A DNA stretch of 64,000 nt from Risungbinella massiliensis (GTDB taxonomy: Bacteria > Bacillota > Bacilli > Thermoactinomycetales > Thermoactinomycetaceae). Below, piece by piece: positions 39,677 through 50,197 of this stretch. Every line of letters starts with the position of its first letter. The first letter of the stretch is position 1. Position numbers and translations under genes: made by a program. Below the pieces are notes generated by a model. It worked only from the letters and a program-made list of their open reading frames with translations, made no database searches and was not told the DNA's origin. The stretch is from NCBI RefSeq assembly GCF_000942395.1, contig NZ_LN812102.1, positions 1,927,515-1,991,514 of the forward strand, in the 5' to 3' direction.

Positions 39677-40042
39677 TTAACTGGCGAGTTGACGAATCAC
39701 TTCTGTCCTAAGCTCTACAATATCAAAAGGTTTTGTAAAATGCGCCAAGGCCCCTAACTTACTAGCCTCGTCCACCATATCTAACTCTCCATATGCTGTC
39801 ATCATAATTACTTTACACCGATGCTTGATATAACGTAGACGTCTGAGTAACTCCAAACCATCCATTCCAGGCATCTTCATATCCAATAAGATGAGATCTG
39901 GTTGGACTTGTTGAATCTTTTCCAATGCTTCCATTCCATTTGCAGCTTGGAAAATCTCTAATCCATCACGCGAAAAAACTTCACTTATTAAAACGCGTAT
40001 TCCGTATTGATCGTCGACTACTAATAGTTTTTTCTCCGACAT
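39677..40042 (-). CDS. spo0F: Sporulation phosphorelay response regulator Spo0F
   Basis: Single receiver domain, 121 residues, passing phosphate from sensor kinases to Spo0B. The phospho-acceptor D54 with D10/D11, T82 and K104 are all in place. VVDDQYGIRVLISEVF and MMTAYGELDMV closely resemble B. subtilis Spo0F. The ATG at 40042 is preferred; nine upstream in-frame codons from a TTG are not conserved. It is followed at 12 bases by kal. I could not identify a convincing sigma-H promoter. Confidence 0.95.
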   Translation of the reverse strand: MSEKKLLVVDDQYGIRVLISEVFSRDGLEIFQAANGMEALEKIQQVQPDLILLDMKMPGMDGLELLRRLRYIKHRCKVIMMTAYGELDMVDEASKLGALAHFTKPFDIVELRTEVIRQLAS

Positions 40043-40306
40043 GGATGCCAAGGCCCCCTCTAACAACAATACCTTTTTTGTACCGTTTTCTTCTTATCAG
40101 ATTAGTTAAACCATTCCATATTTTCTTTACGCCATCACCAAATCCCTTCTTGACATACTATCTACTCTTTATTTTTCCAAATGATAAAATAATACATAAG
40201 AGTCACGACTAGGTTAGGAAATGATTCTTACTCTTCATCAGAAACATCACTTTTACCAATCATTTTTATATGACAACAAAAATGGGCAATGAAAGGGATG
40301 GAGTAG

Positions 40307-41218
40307 ATGCGTGTATTGGTAATAGGGGCAGGTGCAGTAGGAGGTTATTTTGGAGGGAGATTGGTAGAGAAAGGAGAAGATGTAACTTTTCTCGTCCGTC
40401 CAAGAAGGCAAGCGGAGTTGCAAACAAATGGGTTAACCTTGAGAAGTGTAAATGGTGATTTCCAAAGTCCTGTGCAAACTTTAGTAGCAGGCGAAAAAAC
40501 CCAATCTTTTGATCTCATCTTGTTAACTACCAAAGCCTATCACCTCAATCAGGCAATGGATGATTTTGCTTGCTACGTTGGCGAGCATACTACCATTTTC
40601 CCAGTTCTGAATGGTTTCGAACACTTTGATCGCCTTGCCAAACGCTTTGGAAAAGAGAAAGTGATTGGCGGATTAACATTTATTGAATCTACCCTCAATC
40701 AAAAAGGAGAAATTGAGCACTACAGCAAGATGCATCATCTAATCTTCGGGGAATGGAATGGCGAGAAAACAGAGCGAATCGAGCAAATCGAAGCGTTGTT
40801 AGAAGGGGCTAACCTACGATACCAAGCTACATCGGAAATTTGGAACGAAGTCTGGAAAAAATATCTCTTTATCGCTGCTATGAGCGGAATGACTTCCTTA
40901 ATGCGCAGTAGCCTTGGACCCATCTGGGATAGCGATTATGGAAAAGAGACCTACCAACAATTTTTAGAGGAATTGGTAGCAGTTGCTCTCACTCAAGAGC
41001 CCCGATTAGATAAAAATACTGCTAATCAGATTTGGGATCGAACAAGCGGAATGCCTGAAGCAATGAAATCCTCCATGCTTCGTGATATAGAAAAAGGTTA
41101 CCCGATCGAAACAGAGCACTTCCACGGATATCTGCTTCGTAAAAAGCCTGCAAACCTTCCAACACCTATTTTAGCTACCGTGTACACTGCATTAAGTTTA
41201 TATCAACCTACTAGCTAA
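40307..41218 (+). CDS. Ketopantoate reductase-like (ApbA/PanE) oxidoreductase
   Basis: 303 residues with the N-terminal NADPH-binding GAGAVGGYFGGRL (residues 7-19) and the C-terminal helical ApbA domain (about 170-300). KKYLFIAAMSGMTSLMRSS contains the catalytic lysine region. Many genomes hold several PanE-like paralogues, so pantoate synthesis is possible but not certain. It is a single gene with its own terminator, divergent from spo0F. GGAG lies three bases before ATG. Confidence 0.8.
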   Translation: MRVLVIGAGAVGGYFGGRLVEKGEDVTFLVRPRRQAELQTNGLTLRSVNGDFQSPVQTLVAGEKTQSFDLILLTTKAYHLNQAMDDFACYVGEHTTIFPVLNGFEHFDRLAKRFGKEKVIGGLTFIESTLNQKGEIEHYSKMHHLIFGEWNGEKTERIEQIEALLEGANLRYQATSEIWNEVWKKYLFIAAMSGMTSLMRSSLGPIWDSDYGKETYQQFLEELVAVALTQEPRLDKNTANQIWDRTSGMPEAMKSSMLRDIEKGYPIETEHFHGYLLRKKPANLPTPILATVYTALSLYQPTS

Positions 41219-41224
41219 ATAACC

Positions 41225-41265
41225 AAGACCAATTGAAAGCGATAAATTAATTTTCAATTGGTCTT
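41225..41265 (+). terminator. Intrinsic terminator of the panE-like gene
   Basis: 14-bp stem AAGACCAATTGAAA / TTTCAATTGGTCTT followed by TTATTTAT. Confidence 0.85.
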
Positions 41266-41349
41266 TTATTTATAAATAAAACATTAAATAATTAAAATAA
41301 TCTTTTTCTCTACCCTCCAAACAAAATGTCCTTATCATGAATTTTTTAT

Positions 41350-41377
41350 TTGAAAACTTCTCTTACTTATTTATAAT
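41350..41377 (+). promoter_or_regulatory. Predicted sigma-A promoter upstream of the FMN riboswitch
   Basis: TTGAAA (41350-41355), 16-base spacer, perfect TATAAT (41372-41377). Transcription would start about 26 bases before the aptamer. Confidence 0.7.
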
Positions 41378-41409
41378 AAGTAGTGGATAGATGAATTTTA
41401 TATTCAATT

Positions 41410-41539
41410 ATCCTTCGGGGCAGGGTGAAATTCCCGACCGGCGGTGATGATCCATATGGATCTCAGCCCGTGACCCGCTACGGCGGTGGATTCGGTGAAA
41501 CTCCGAAGCCGACAGTATAGTCTGGATGGGAGAAGGATG
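41410..41539 (+). ncRNA. FMN riboswitch (RFN element)
   Basis: The highly conserved RFN sequence is unmistakable: ATCCTTCGGGGCAGGGTGAA at the 5' end, CCCGACCGGCGGTG, AGCCCGTGACCCGC, GGTGAAACTCCGAAGCCGAC and GGATGGGAGAAGGAT at the 3' end. The outer stem ATCCTTC/GAAGGAT closes it. It controls the downstream riboflavin transporter gene ribU, switching it off when FMN is plentiful. About 290 bases separate it from the ribU start, with several alternative hairpins. Confidence 0.97.
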
Positions 41540-41826
41540 ATAACGCGTACGATCTTTTTTCGAAAAAGACAGGCTTCGCTTTTTTGGTGATGTATGTCTA
41601 CAACAGCCTCTTGGAAGGCTGTATTCGAAAATAGGGTATAGGTACCTCTGCTTTCCTATGTTTAAAATACAGGAAATGAGGTTTATTTCTTATACAACGC
41701 TAAAGTCAGTAACTCATAACCCGAAGGCTTGTTGTGAAAAACATCACAGCTTCCTTTGGGTTTCATACTACTTGGATCGTACAAAGTTGTCATCAGAAAA
41801 CACATAATAAAAGGAGTGTCGTTCTG

Positions 41827-42405
41827 ATGCAACAGTCTACCAAACGTTTGACCACCATTGTTTTTGTATCTCTTTTATCTGCTATGTCGTTTATTTTGCA
41901 GATTCTCGATTTTCCACTACCAGTTTTCCCTGCTTTCCTACAGATTGACTTTAGTGAAATTCCTGCTTTAGTCGCTGCCCTTATATATGGTCCATTAGCA
42001 GGAATAGGAGTGGAGTTCTTAAAAAATATTCTTCATTTCTTATTTCAGGGAAGCGATACAGGTGCCATCCCAGTAGGCCAAATTGCTAACTTTTTTGCAG
42101 GGAGCATCTTTGTGGTAATCACCAGTACCATCGCTAACAAAATGAAAGGGATCAAAGGTCTCATCACCGGATTGGCCGTAGCAACCCTTACGATGTCTGT
42201 TATCTTGGCTTTTGCCAATTACTATATCATCCTCCCTGCTTATAGTTATCTTATTAACTGGACAGTAGAAGGAGCAGAAAAACTCAACTTAGTCCTTTAT
42301 GCGATCGCCCCATTTAATATGTTAAAAGGAATATTAGTTGCCATTTTATTTGTCCCAATCTATCTAATGTTAAAACCACACTTACGACATCGTGTAATAG
42401 TTTAA
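41827..42405 (+). CDS. ribU: Riboflavin ECF transporter S component RibU
   Basis: Substrate-binding membrane component for riboflavin uptake, 192 residues, six helices. The start is ATG at 41827 (MQQSTKRLTTIVFVSLLSAM), with AAAGGAG upstream. DFSEIPALVAALIYGPLAGIG (about residues 47-67) and GFLKN-type segments are typical of RibU. The FMN riboswitch upstream settles the substrate. It needs the shared EcfA/T module encoded elsewhere. It is followed by a terminator. Confidence 0.95.
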   Translation: MQQSTKRLTTIVFVSLLSAMSFILQILDFPLPVFPAFLQIDFSEIPALVAALIYGPLAGIGVEFLKNILHFLFQGSDTGAIPVGQIANFFAGSIFVVITSTIANKMKGIKGLITGLAVATLTMSVILAFANYYIILPAYSYLINWTVEGAEKLNLVLYAIAPFNMLKGILVAILFVPIYLMLKPHLRHRVIV

Positions 42406-42416
42406 AAAACCTTAGT

Positions 42417-42450
42417 AAAGAGGCAGTTACGTATAAGTAGCTGCCTCTTT
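42417..42450 (+). terminator. Intrinsic terminator of ribU
   Basis: 14-pair stem AAAGAGGCAGTTAC / GTAGCTGCCTCTTT (one wobble) with a 6-base loop. Confidence 0.8.
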
Positions 42451-42511
42451 GGTATCTCAAAAGAATTGGATACATAACTCCAAAATCTTAGATTTTCGCC
42501 ATCTAACCTAT

Positions 42512-43222
42512 TTAGATAACTGTATCCCCTGGATTTATATCATAAACCGTTAGGTCTTCGATATCAGAAAGCAAAGCTGAAAGTTCGCTAGGTCTACCCG
42601 TTAAAAAATCAAATACACCAAAATGAGTAGGAATCACATTTTTTATATTTAGTAAGCGGACTGCCTTAGCAGCTTCTCGTGGGGACATCGTATAAACATC
42701 CCCAATGGGTAATAAAGCTAACTTTGGCTCATACAATTCGGCAATGAGAGCCATATCCCCAAATACGTTTGTATCCCCAGCATGATAAATCGTATATCCG
42801 TTCTCGAATTTTATTACATAACCCATTGGCTCTCCACCATAAAGAATCTGATCACCATCCACAAAAGCCGAGGAATGGTCTGCATGTACAGCAGTGACCG
42901 CAATATCTCCCAATAGTCGAGTTCCGCCTTTATTTATCGCTACTATATTTTGAACCCCTTTTTTCTGGAGAATAAATGCCAACTCCCAGCCTGCCAATAC
43001 CATCGCTCCTGTCTTTTGAGCAAGCCAAACAGCATCTTCGGCATGATCACGATGTGCATGGGTCAACAAGATGTAATCTACTTTTTCTATATTTTTTATC
43101 GTTTCCGGGCAAACAGGATTATTTTGAATCCATGGATCTATAAGAATTTCTTTCTCTCCGGGTGTTTTAATATAAAATCCACCAAAACCCAGCCATGTAA
43201 TCGAAATATTCTGATTTAACAC
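42512..43222 (-). CDS. Metal-dependent hydrolase, UPF0173 (metallo-beta-lactamase fold)
   Basis: About 236 residues. The THAHRDHAED motif (HxHxDH type, about residue 55), HADHSSAF, HAGDTNVFGDM and PTHFGVFDFL carry the metal ligands of the UPF0173/YtkL-like family. The substrate is unknown. The start is GTG at 43222 with AAGGAG nine bases upstream; that site lies inside a longer frame from 43246, which I therefore reject. It lies 29 bases from the broken CMD gene end on the same strand. Confidence 0.85.
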   Translation of the reverse strand: MLNQNISITWLGFGGFYIKTPGEKEILIDPWIQNNPVCPETIKNIEKVDYILLTHAHRDHAEDAVWLAQKTGAMVLAGWELAFILQKKGVQNIVAINKGGTRLLGDIAVTAVHADHSSAFVDGDQILYGGEPMGYVIKFENGYTIYHAGDTNVFGDMALIAELYEPKLALLPIGDVYTMSPREAAKAVRLLNIKNVIPTHFGVFDFLTGRPSELSALLSDIEDLTVYDINPGDTVI

Positions 43223-43251
43223 TCGGATGATCTCCTTCTTAAACAATTAGT

Positions 43252-43629
43252 TTATAAATTTCTTGTATGAAAAACTTCCTTTGCCGCATTGAGTCCATTG
43301 AGAGTGGCGGGAAATCCAACATAAACTCCCATTTGCATCATGATTTCTATAATTTCTTCTTTTGTGCATCCCACATTTAACGCACCGTTGATATGAACCT
43401 TGAGTTAAGGAATGGCATATCCGAGAGCGGTTAAAGCTGCAACGGTTGCAATTTCACGAGATTTTAAATCTAATCCTGGTCGGCTGTAGATATCGCCAAA
43501 TGGAAATTCAACTAAAAATTGTTCAAAATCAGGAGCCACTTTTTTCAAACTCTCACGTGTATGACTCCCAGATTCTCCAACAATCCTATTCATTAATTGT
43601 AAACCAAGCTCATACCTATTTTTAGTCAT
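43252..43629 (-). pseudogene. Carboxymuconolactone decarboxylase-family gene with in-frame nonsense mutation
   Basis: From ATG at 43629 (GGAGG nine bases upstream) the frame reads a CMD-family protein for 74 residues (ending AALTALGYAIP), meets TAA at 43405-43407, and then continues in the same frame as [20 protein letters not shown] to a natural stop at 43252. CMD proteins usually have glutamine at the stop position ([11 protein letters not shown]), so a CAA-to-TAA change explains it. The full length would be 125 residues. It overlaps its MerR regulator gene by 8 bases. In B. subtilis a CMD gene (yraC) is paired with the aldehyde regulator AdhR. Confidence 0.85.
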
Positions 43630-44041
43630 CCTGAAAATCCTCCTTTTCTTTTTCCTCTGTACCTTTAACGTATCTCTCATAAAATGAGATTTTTTGAGTT
43701 ACCACTTGATGTAATAGCTCGAGTTCACGTTGTTGCTCGATTAATTTCTTCTGATGTTCTTTCAAAATCGATAGCCGATGGTTCACTGGTTCTTTGGGCA
43801 TCTCGCCAGACTCCAAACTCTCTAGTATACAGCCGTCCTTCGTAAACTCCGCGATCTCATCTAGGGACATCCCTGTTTTTTTGAGTGCTACCAAAAATTT
43901 TAGAAAATGAACGTCCGAATCTGTAAATTCACGTATTCCGTTCTTGGATCTCTTTATTTTAGGGAACAAGCCGCTTCTTTCATAAAATCGAATGGTATGA
44001 GCAGAAAGTCCGGTTCTTTCTGCTACCTCACTAATATTCAT
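43622..44041 (-). CDS. MerR-family regulator, AdhR/NmlR-like
   Basis: 139 residues: winged-helix DNA-binding domain (MNISEVAERTGLSAHTIRFY, residues 1-70) and a C-terminal dimer coiled coil (about 85-125). The start at 44041 has AAGGAG nine bases upstream; a longer upstream frame is not conserved. The cysteine of AdhR-type regulators appears to be Ala here (FLVALKKTGM), although another Cys is present in KDGCILE. A MerR-type promoter with a 19-base spacer and dyad lies just upstream, indicating autoregulation of this gene and the CMD gene. Confidence 0.88.
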   Translation of the reverse strand: MNISEVAERTGLSAHTIRFYERSGLFPKIKRSKNGIREFTDSDVHFLKFLVALKKTGMSLDEIAEFTKDGCILESLESGEMPKEPVNHRLSILKEHQKKLIEQQRELELLHQVVTQKISFYERYVKGTEEKEKEDFQDD

Positions 44042-44072
44042 TTTTTGAAGCTCCTTTTGTCGACATGGTCCC

Positions 44073-44103
44073 ATCGTACACCTTTGAGCCAACTCAAAGT
44101 CAA
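44073..44103 (-). promoter_or_regulatory. MerR-type promoter with 19-bp spacer and central dyad
   Basis: Minus-strand TTGACT (44098-44103), exactly 19 bases, then TACGAT (44073-44078). The spacer contains the dyad CTTTGAG-CCAA-CTCAAAG (44082-44099). Over-long spacers with a centred dyad are the hallmark of MerR-activated promoters. Confidence 0.85.
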
Positions 44104-44358
44104 GCTTTTGCTTACCAAAGAAAATGATAAAAACCTTGCCATGTAAACAACAAATTTTCTTAATATATTGATTGCTTATTGAGATTCCATAGACGTAAAA
44201 TAAATATAGGACTACTTTACTTCCCTTTATCCTTCCAAAGAATTCCCTTTCTCCTCTAACTTTCATACATAACAGACCAACACCCACTGAGTAGCCTTAG
44301 GGGTGGATTTCTCTATTTCTACCCTGCAACTCTAGATCAGAGAGGGTAATGCACGATA

Positions 44359-45912
44359 ATGGAAAATCTCATTTGGCAAGTGTCATTAGGACTAATTATC
44401 TTTTTGGTTTTGTTAGGTCTCGCATTCTGGGCTCGTTATAAAACAGTTGGCGCGGACGAAGCAATGATCGTAACTGGTAGTATGTTAGGTAACAAAAATG
44501 TAGAAGTAGACGAATCCGGACGCAGAATCAAGATCATCCGTGGTGGTGGCGCTTTTATCACCCCTATTTTTCAAAGGGCGGAGAAGCTAAGCCTCTTATC
44601 ACACAAACTGATCGTATCCACTCCAGAAGTCTATACGGAGCAAGGGGTACCAATCTTAGTAGATGGAGTTGCGATCATTAAGATTGGAGGAACATTAGAA
44701 GATATCGCCACTGCAGCAGAGCAGTTTATGGGTAAATCGAATGCTCAGTTAAACGAAGAGGCCAGAGAGGTACTCGAAGGGCATCTGCGGGCAATTCTAG
44801 GTACTCTCACTGTGGAAGAAGTATATAAAAACAGAGAAAAATTTGCTCAACAAGTACAATCCGTAGCTGCAATTGATTTGAAAAAGATGGGCTTACAAGT
44901 TGTTTCCTTCACCATCAAAGATGTTCGAGACAAAAATGGATATCTTGACGCTCTAGGACGCCCGAGAATTGCGATGGTACGTAGAGATGCGGATATAGCA
45001 GAAGCTAATGCAATGCGTGATACAGAGATCCAAAAAGCGAAAGCGAAGGAAGACGGGACGAAAGCAACCTTGATCTCCCAAACCAACATCGCTGAAGCGA
45101 GTAAGGATAAAGAGCTACGAGTCGCAGAATTCAAGATTTTACAAGATATGAAAAGGGCAGAAGCGGACCAGGCATATCAATTGCAGGAGAATCGCTATCG
45201 CCAGCAAGTAGTAGATGAAGAGATGAAGATCGAGCTCGTTCGGAGACAAAAACAGATCGAGCTGGAAGAAAAAGAAATTACGCGTCGGGAAAAACAATAC
45301 GATGCGGAGGTACGAAAAAAGGCGGATGCTGATCGCTATGCCAAAGAGCAAGCAGCCGAAGCGGACCGTTTTGAACAAGAAGAAAAAGCAAAAGCAGAAG
45401 CTTCTACGATTAAAGCAAAAGGATTGGCGGAAGCAGAGGCCAAGAAAGCGCAAGGTCTTGCTAACGCAGAGGTGGAACGACTAGAAGGGATTGCAGAAGC
45501 AGATGTAATCCGGGCCAAAGGGTTAGCAGAAGCAGAAGCCAAACAAAAATTGGCAGAAGCATTCGAGATGTACGGTCAAGCTGCAACATTAGAGCTAATT
45601 GTAACGATGCTACCAAAACTAGCTGAGAGTTACGCATCTCCATTAGAAAAAGTGGACAAGATTACGATCGTAGACGCTGGTGGGCCGAATAGCGATGGAG
45701 CAACCAAGCTGACCAATTATGTAACAAAACTAATGGCACAAGCCCCAGAAATGATCAAACAAGTCTCTGGTGTGGACATGCTACAATTAATACAGCAAAT
45801 TGCGCCGAATCCGTCTAATATGAATCTTCCCACAGCTACTCTACCTGAATCGGATGGGAAAGCAACAAAAAAGAAACCAAAAAAACACGATGATGAGAAC
45901 AATATCCAGTAA
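44359..45912 (+). CDS. floT: Flotillin-like membrane scaffold protein
   Basis: 517 residues: one N-terminal membrane hairpin/helix (SLGLIIFLVLLGLAFWARY), an SPFH/PHB domain (about residues 35-200), a long charged coiled coil with EA-rich repeats such as AKGLAEAEAKKAQGLANAEV (about 215-420), and a C-terminal conserved part. It resembles B. subtilis FloT/YuaG, which organises functional membrane microdomains. Its usual partner YuaF (NfeD type) is not adjacent. A weak AGAGGG site precedes the ATG. Confidence 0.93.
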   Translation: MENLIWQVSLGLIIFLVLLGLAFWARYKTVGADEAMIVTGSMLGNKNVEVDESGRRIKIIRGGGAFITPIFQRAEKLSLLSHKLIVSTPEVYTEQGVPILVDGVAIIKIGGTLEDIATAAEQFMGKSNAQLNEEAREVLEGHLRAILGTLTVEEVYKNREKFAQQVQSVAAIDLKKMGLQVVSFTIKDVRDKNGYLDALGRPRIAMVRRDADIAEANAMRDTEIQKAKAKEDGTKATLISQTNIAEASKDKELRVAEFKILQDMKRAEADQAYQLQENRYRQQVVDEEMKIELVRRQKQIELEEKEITRREKQYDAEVRKKADADRYAKEQAAEADRFEQEEKAKAEASTIKAKGLAEAEAKKAQGLANAEVERLEGIAEADVIRAKGLAEAEAKQKLAEAFEMYGQAATLELIVTMLPKLAESYASPLEKVDKITIVDAGGPNSDGATKLTNYVTKLMAQAPEMIKQVSGVDMLQLIQQIAPNPSNMNLPTATLPESDGKATKKKPKKHDDENNIQ

Positions 45913-45966
45913 CGGTTTCAGCGAATGAGCGAATTGTTACTTCCTAGGTTTAAGGATGTGTTGTTT

Positions 45967-46383
45967 ATGAAAAGATTTATCAAAAGGTATTTGGGTATGG
46001 CGAATCAAAACTTAGACAACATTACCTTACCTAATTTAGAACAAAAAATGAGACAAGAGCAATTTGATGAAAATGTAATCCAAGAAATACTTACTCTTTT
46101 TCAAAAGAGAATTGATACTGATGGCCAAGCGGAATTTCAGACTTGGTTATGTAATTTGCATTATAGATTACCTGAAGAATTCCAAAATGAAATAGTAGCT
46201 ACACAAATTTATGATAAGTGCCTCAATTGGATCGAACAAGAAGTAAAGAAATTAAAAAACGAAACCAAGTTAACCTGGGAAGAACAGACAGAGGATATTC
46301 AATCTTTAAGTTTTAAAGCAAGAAAGGCACAATTGGTAATAAGGCATAGACTTTCGGAAGTTGTCTTCGATTTATGTAGCTAA
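45967..46383 (+). CDS. Unassigned cytosolic protein downstream of flotillin
   Basis: 138 residues from the ATG at 45967 (MKRFIKRYLGMANQ), with AGGATG eight bases upstream; a preceding in-frame ATG at 45925 has no site. The sequence is mostly helical and hydrophilic, with no membrane segment and no recognised domain. It lies 54 bases after floT and ends at a bidirectional terminator, so the two may be co-transcribed. Confidence 0.6.
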   Translation: MKRFIKRYLGMANQNLDNITLPNLEQKMRQEQFDENVIQEILTLFQKRIDTDGQAEFQTWLCNLHYRLPEEFQNEIVATQIYDKCLNWIEQEVKKLKNETKLTWEEQTEDIQSLSFKARKAQLVIRHRLSEVVFDLCS

Positions 46384-46446
46384 GTACAATCTCGACTGAT
46401 GAATCCTCTTCATTTCACTGAAGAGCGGAAGAAATCAATAAAACAG

Positions 46447-46496
46447 AGGCATTATCATCACAGTTCCCTATTTGGAACATATTGATGATAATGCCT
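46447..46496. terminator. Bidirectional terminator
   Basis: 14-bp stem AGGCATTATCATCA / TGATGATAATGCCT with an inner AGTTCC/GGAACT-type stem. ATTCTTTTG follows on plus and CTGTTTTATT on minus. It ends the floT unit and the convergent acetyltransferase gene. Confidence 0.8.
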
Positions 46497-46530
46497 ATTC
46501 TTTTGCAGTAAGGTCGCTTAGTCCGTTTCT

Positions 46531-47091
46531 TTATATTTCTATTTCCTTTATCATTTTTGCAGGATTCCCACCAACTATTACATTATCAGGCACATCTTTT
46601 GTGACAACCGCTCCTGAAGCAATTACTACATTGTTACCAATCGTAACTCCTGGATTTATCACCGCTCTACCACCAATCCACACATTATTACCAATCGTAA
46701 CAGCTTTTCCAAATTCTATTCCAGCATTACGTTCAAATGGATTCGTTGGATGAGTTGCTGTGTAAATATGTACACCTGGGGCAATAAAGCAATTATCACC
46801 TATTCGTACTTCACAAACATCTAATATGACACAATCGAAATTAGCAAAAAAGTTTTCCCCTATATGAATGTTGTAACCATAATCACAACGAAAAGTTGGC
46901 TCCACATATAAGTTATCTCCTGTCGAACCAAATAGATCCTTTAACAGGATCGTACGTTGCTCTACTTCGGTCTCTAACGTTTGATTGTATAATCTCGTCT
47001 TTCTTCGTGCATTTTCACGGTCCCTTACTAATTCAGGGTCAGCGGCGTTATACATCTCTCCGGTCAACATTTTCTCTTTTTCTGTTTTCAT
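46531..47091 (-). CDS. maa: Maltose/galactoside O-acetyltransferase family (hexapeptide repeat)
   Basis: 186 residues from the ATG at 47091 ([20 protein letters not shown]), with AAGGAG upstream. The N-terminal Mac domain ([20 protein letters not shown]) is followed by left-handed beta-helix hexapeptide repeats (about residues 65-175), with the catalytic histidine in [14 protein letters not shown]. Ends [15 protein letters not shown], as in maltose acetyltransferases. It acetylates sugars with acetyl-CoA; physiological role uncertain. Confidence 0.9.
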   Translation of the reverse strand: MKTEKEKMLTGEMYNAADPELVRDRENARRKTRLYNQTLETEVEQRTILLKDLFGSTGDNLYVEPTFRCDYGYNIHIGENFFANFDCVILDVCEVRIGDNCFIAPGVHIYTATHPTNPFERNAGIEFGKAVTIGNNVWIGGRAVINPGVTIGNNVVIASGAVVTKDVPDNVIVGGNPAKMIKEIEI

Positions 47092-47254
47092 TATGTAATC
47101 TCCTTTATAACCTTTTGCTATCACTCTTTCTTTCATATATAAGAGAAACGTTTCTACTACCGAAAAAAGGGGCTTCTCATGACTGAACATTCATCGTATG
47201 CGAAAGTTTGAAAAAAACCAATGTACTCTGGCAAACGGACACAACAAGTATCCG

Positions 47255-47563
47255 TTATTTAGACTTTTTAAAATACAAATAGAAGGAAGACAATAGCACG
47301 ATAATACCATTGATTATATAAAGCCCCGTAGCAATTAAAGTCACTACAAAAGCTCCCCAGCCCATCCCTTTATCAAAAAGTAAAACAAAGTATAAAGTAC
47401 CAAACAAGATAATTGGTGTTAGCAGAAGAAAAATCACTCCTGCCCATATTCTTTTTTTTATATTATCTTGAGAATATTTGAATGCATAAAAGTTGATAAT
47501 GCCAAACACTGTTATTTCTAACAAAATGGTGATAGACATTCCCACATCAGCCGACAAAAACAC
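47255..47563 (-). CDS. Unassigned small membrane protein
   Basis: 102 residues with three to four hydrophobic segments (about residues 5-25, 40-62, 70-95) and a basic C-terminus YLYFKKSK. The start is GTG at 47563 with GGAG seven bases upstream. I recognise no family. It is monocistronic, between the acetyltransferase and pyrG. Confidence 0.5.
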   Translation of the reverse strand: MFLSADVGMSITILLEITVFGIINFYAFKYSQDNIKKRIWAGVIFLLLTPIILFGTLYFVLLFDKGMGWGAFVVTLIATGLYIINGIIVLLSSFYLYFKKSK

Positions 47564-47637
47564 ATCACCTCTCCATTTTAAAAAGCGCCTTTATCTATAT
47601 ATCCCATAGTACCCTCAATTTCACCAGAAAGAAGACA

Positions 47638-47683
47638 AAACACCCACTAAAAGCAGCTAATATCACGCTTCTAGTGGGTGTTT
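47638..47683 (-). terminator. Intrinsic terminator of pyrG
   Basis: Minus-strand stem AACACCCACTA / TAGTGGGTGTT (11 bp) plus inner AAGC/GCTT, followed by TTGTC; T-rich on both sides. Confidence 0.8.
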
Positions 47684-47792
47684 GTTTGCCAAACGATAAT
47701 ATATTTCTACGCAGAAGAACAGTTATATTTGGTGAATTGACACTACTGATTTCTACAAAATTACATTAAACGAGACATAGTCCGACTTGATT

Positions 47793-49546
<1,754 letters not shown>

Positions 49547-49553
49547 AAGCAAT

Positions 49554-49582
49554 AGTCTATCGAAGCAAAGAAAGTTTGTCAA
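49554..49582 (-). promoter_or_regulatory. pyrG promoter
   Basis: Perfect TTGACA (49577-49582), 17-base spacer, TAGACT (49554-49559); seven bases later comes the GGGCTC start. Confidence 0.85.
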
Positions 49583-49597
49583 CGAGGAAACACGAAA

Positions 49598-50071
49598 TTA
49601 GTATTCTTCTTCCTCTTCTTCCTCATCGTTATCTTCGTCTTCTTCTTCAAAGCCTTCATCGGAAGCTTCGTCGTCGTCATCTGTAAATGCTTCGTCTTCA
49701 TCCAAATCTTCTAGGTTGGTATCAAATTCATCTTCGTCATTTTGATACAAATCTTCATCGAAGTCATCATCAGACTCATCGTCTTTAATACTACCTACTA
49801 CCGCAGAGTCTGATCCTTGTTCTAATGTATACCAGTCTTTCAAACCCCAAGTGCTCTTTCCTACACAGACAAAACGTCCATCAATGTTTAAATCAGTATA
49901 CAATTGGGAGAGATACAGGTCTACATCTTCGTCTGTAAACTGTTTTTGTTCCGCAACAGACTTCATCATATCACGAAACTGTAGTGGTTCACCTTTATCT
50001 TTTAATAGTTGAAAAACCAGGTCTACCATAGAGGATTCCCGGATTTTTTCTGCTACTAAGTGGTCGCTCAA
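49598..50071 (-). CDS. rpoE: RNA polymerase delta subunit
   Basis: 157 residues. The N-terminal HARE-HTH domain (residues 1-90, MVDLVFQLLKDKGEPLQFRD region) is followed by an intensely acidic disordered tail of Asp/Glu repeats. This is the Firmicute-specific delta subunit that speeds RNAP recycling and modulates promoter open-complex stability. The start is TTG at 50071, preceded by GGAAG. It lies between icmF and pyrG; in B. subtilis it follows fadF-acdA. Confidence 0.95.
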   Translation of the reverse strand: MSDHLVAEKIRESSMVDLVFQLLKDKGEPLQFRDMMKSVAEQKQFTDEDVDLYLSQLYTDLNIDGRFVCVGKSTWGLKDWYTLEQGSDSAVVGSIKDDESDDDFDEDLYQNDEDEFDTNLEDLDEDEAFTDDDDEASDEGFEEEDEDNDEEEEEEEY

Positions 50072-50197
50072 AGCTACACTTCCTTCCGATTATGAGGCAA
50101 ATAAATTATCCCCATCTTCATCCATTCTGTATATCTATTCTAACCAAAAACAGGATGAAGTCAACCAACGAAAGAGAGTAGTTTTTACAGAGACATC

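Noticed and set aside
40043..40130. Sigma-H promoter of spo0F
   Set aside because: AAGGGATTT followed by GAAAAT is present but the -10 part departs from consensus and a GAAT further down is too distant.
40130..40200. Promoter for the panE-like gene from TTGACA near 40155
   Set aside because: No -10 element at an acceptable distance; the next TAAAAT is about 29 bases away.
45139..45453. Minus-strand frames rich in Phe/Leu/Cys opposite floT
   Set aside because: They are the complement of the Lys/Glu/Ala coiled coil; the apparent hydrophobicity comes from reading those codons backwards.
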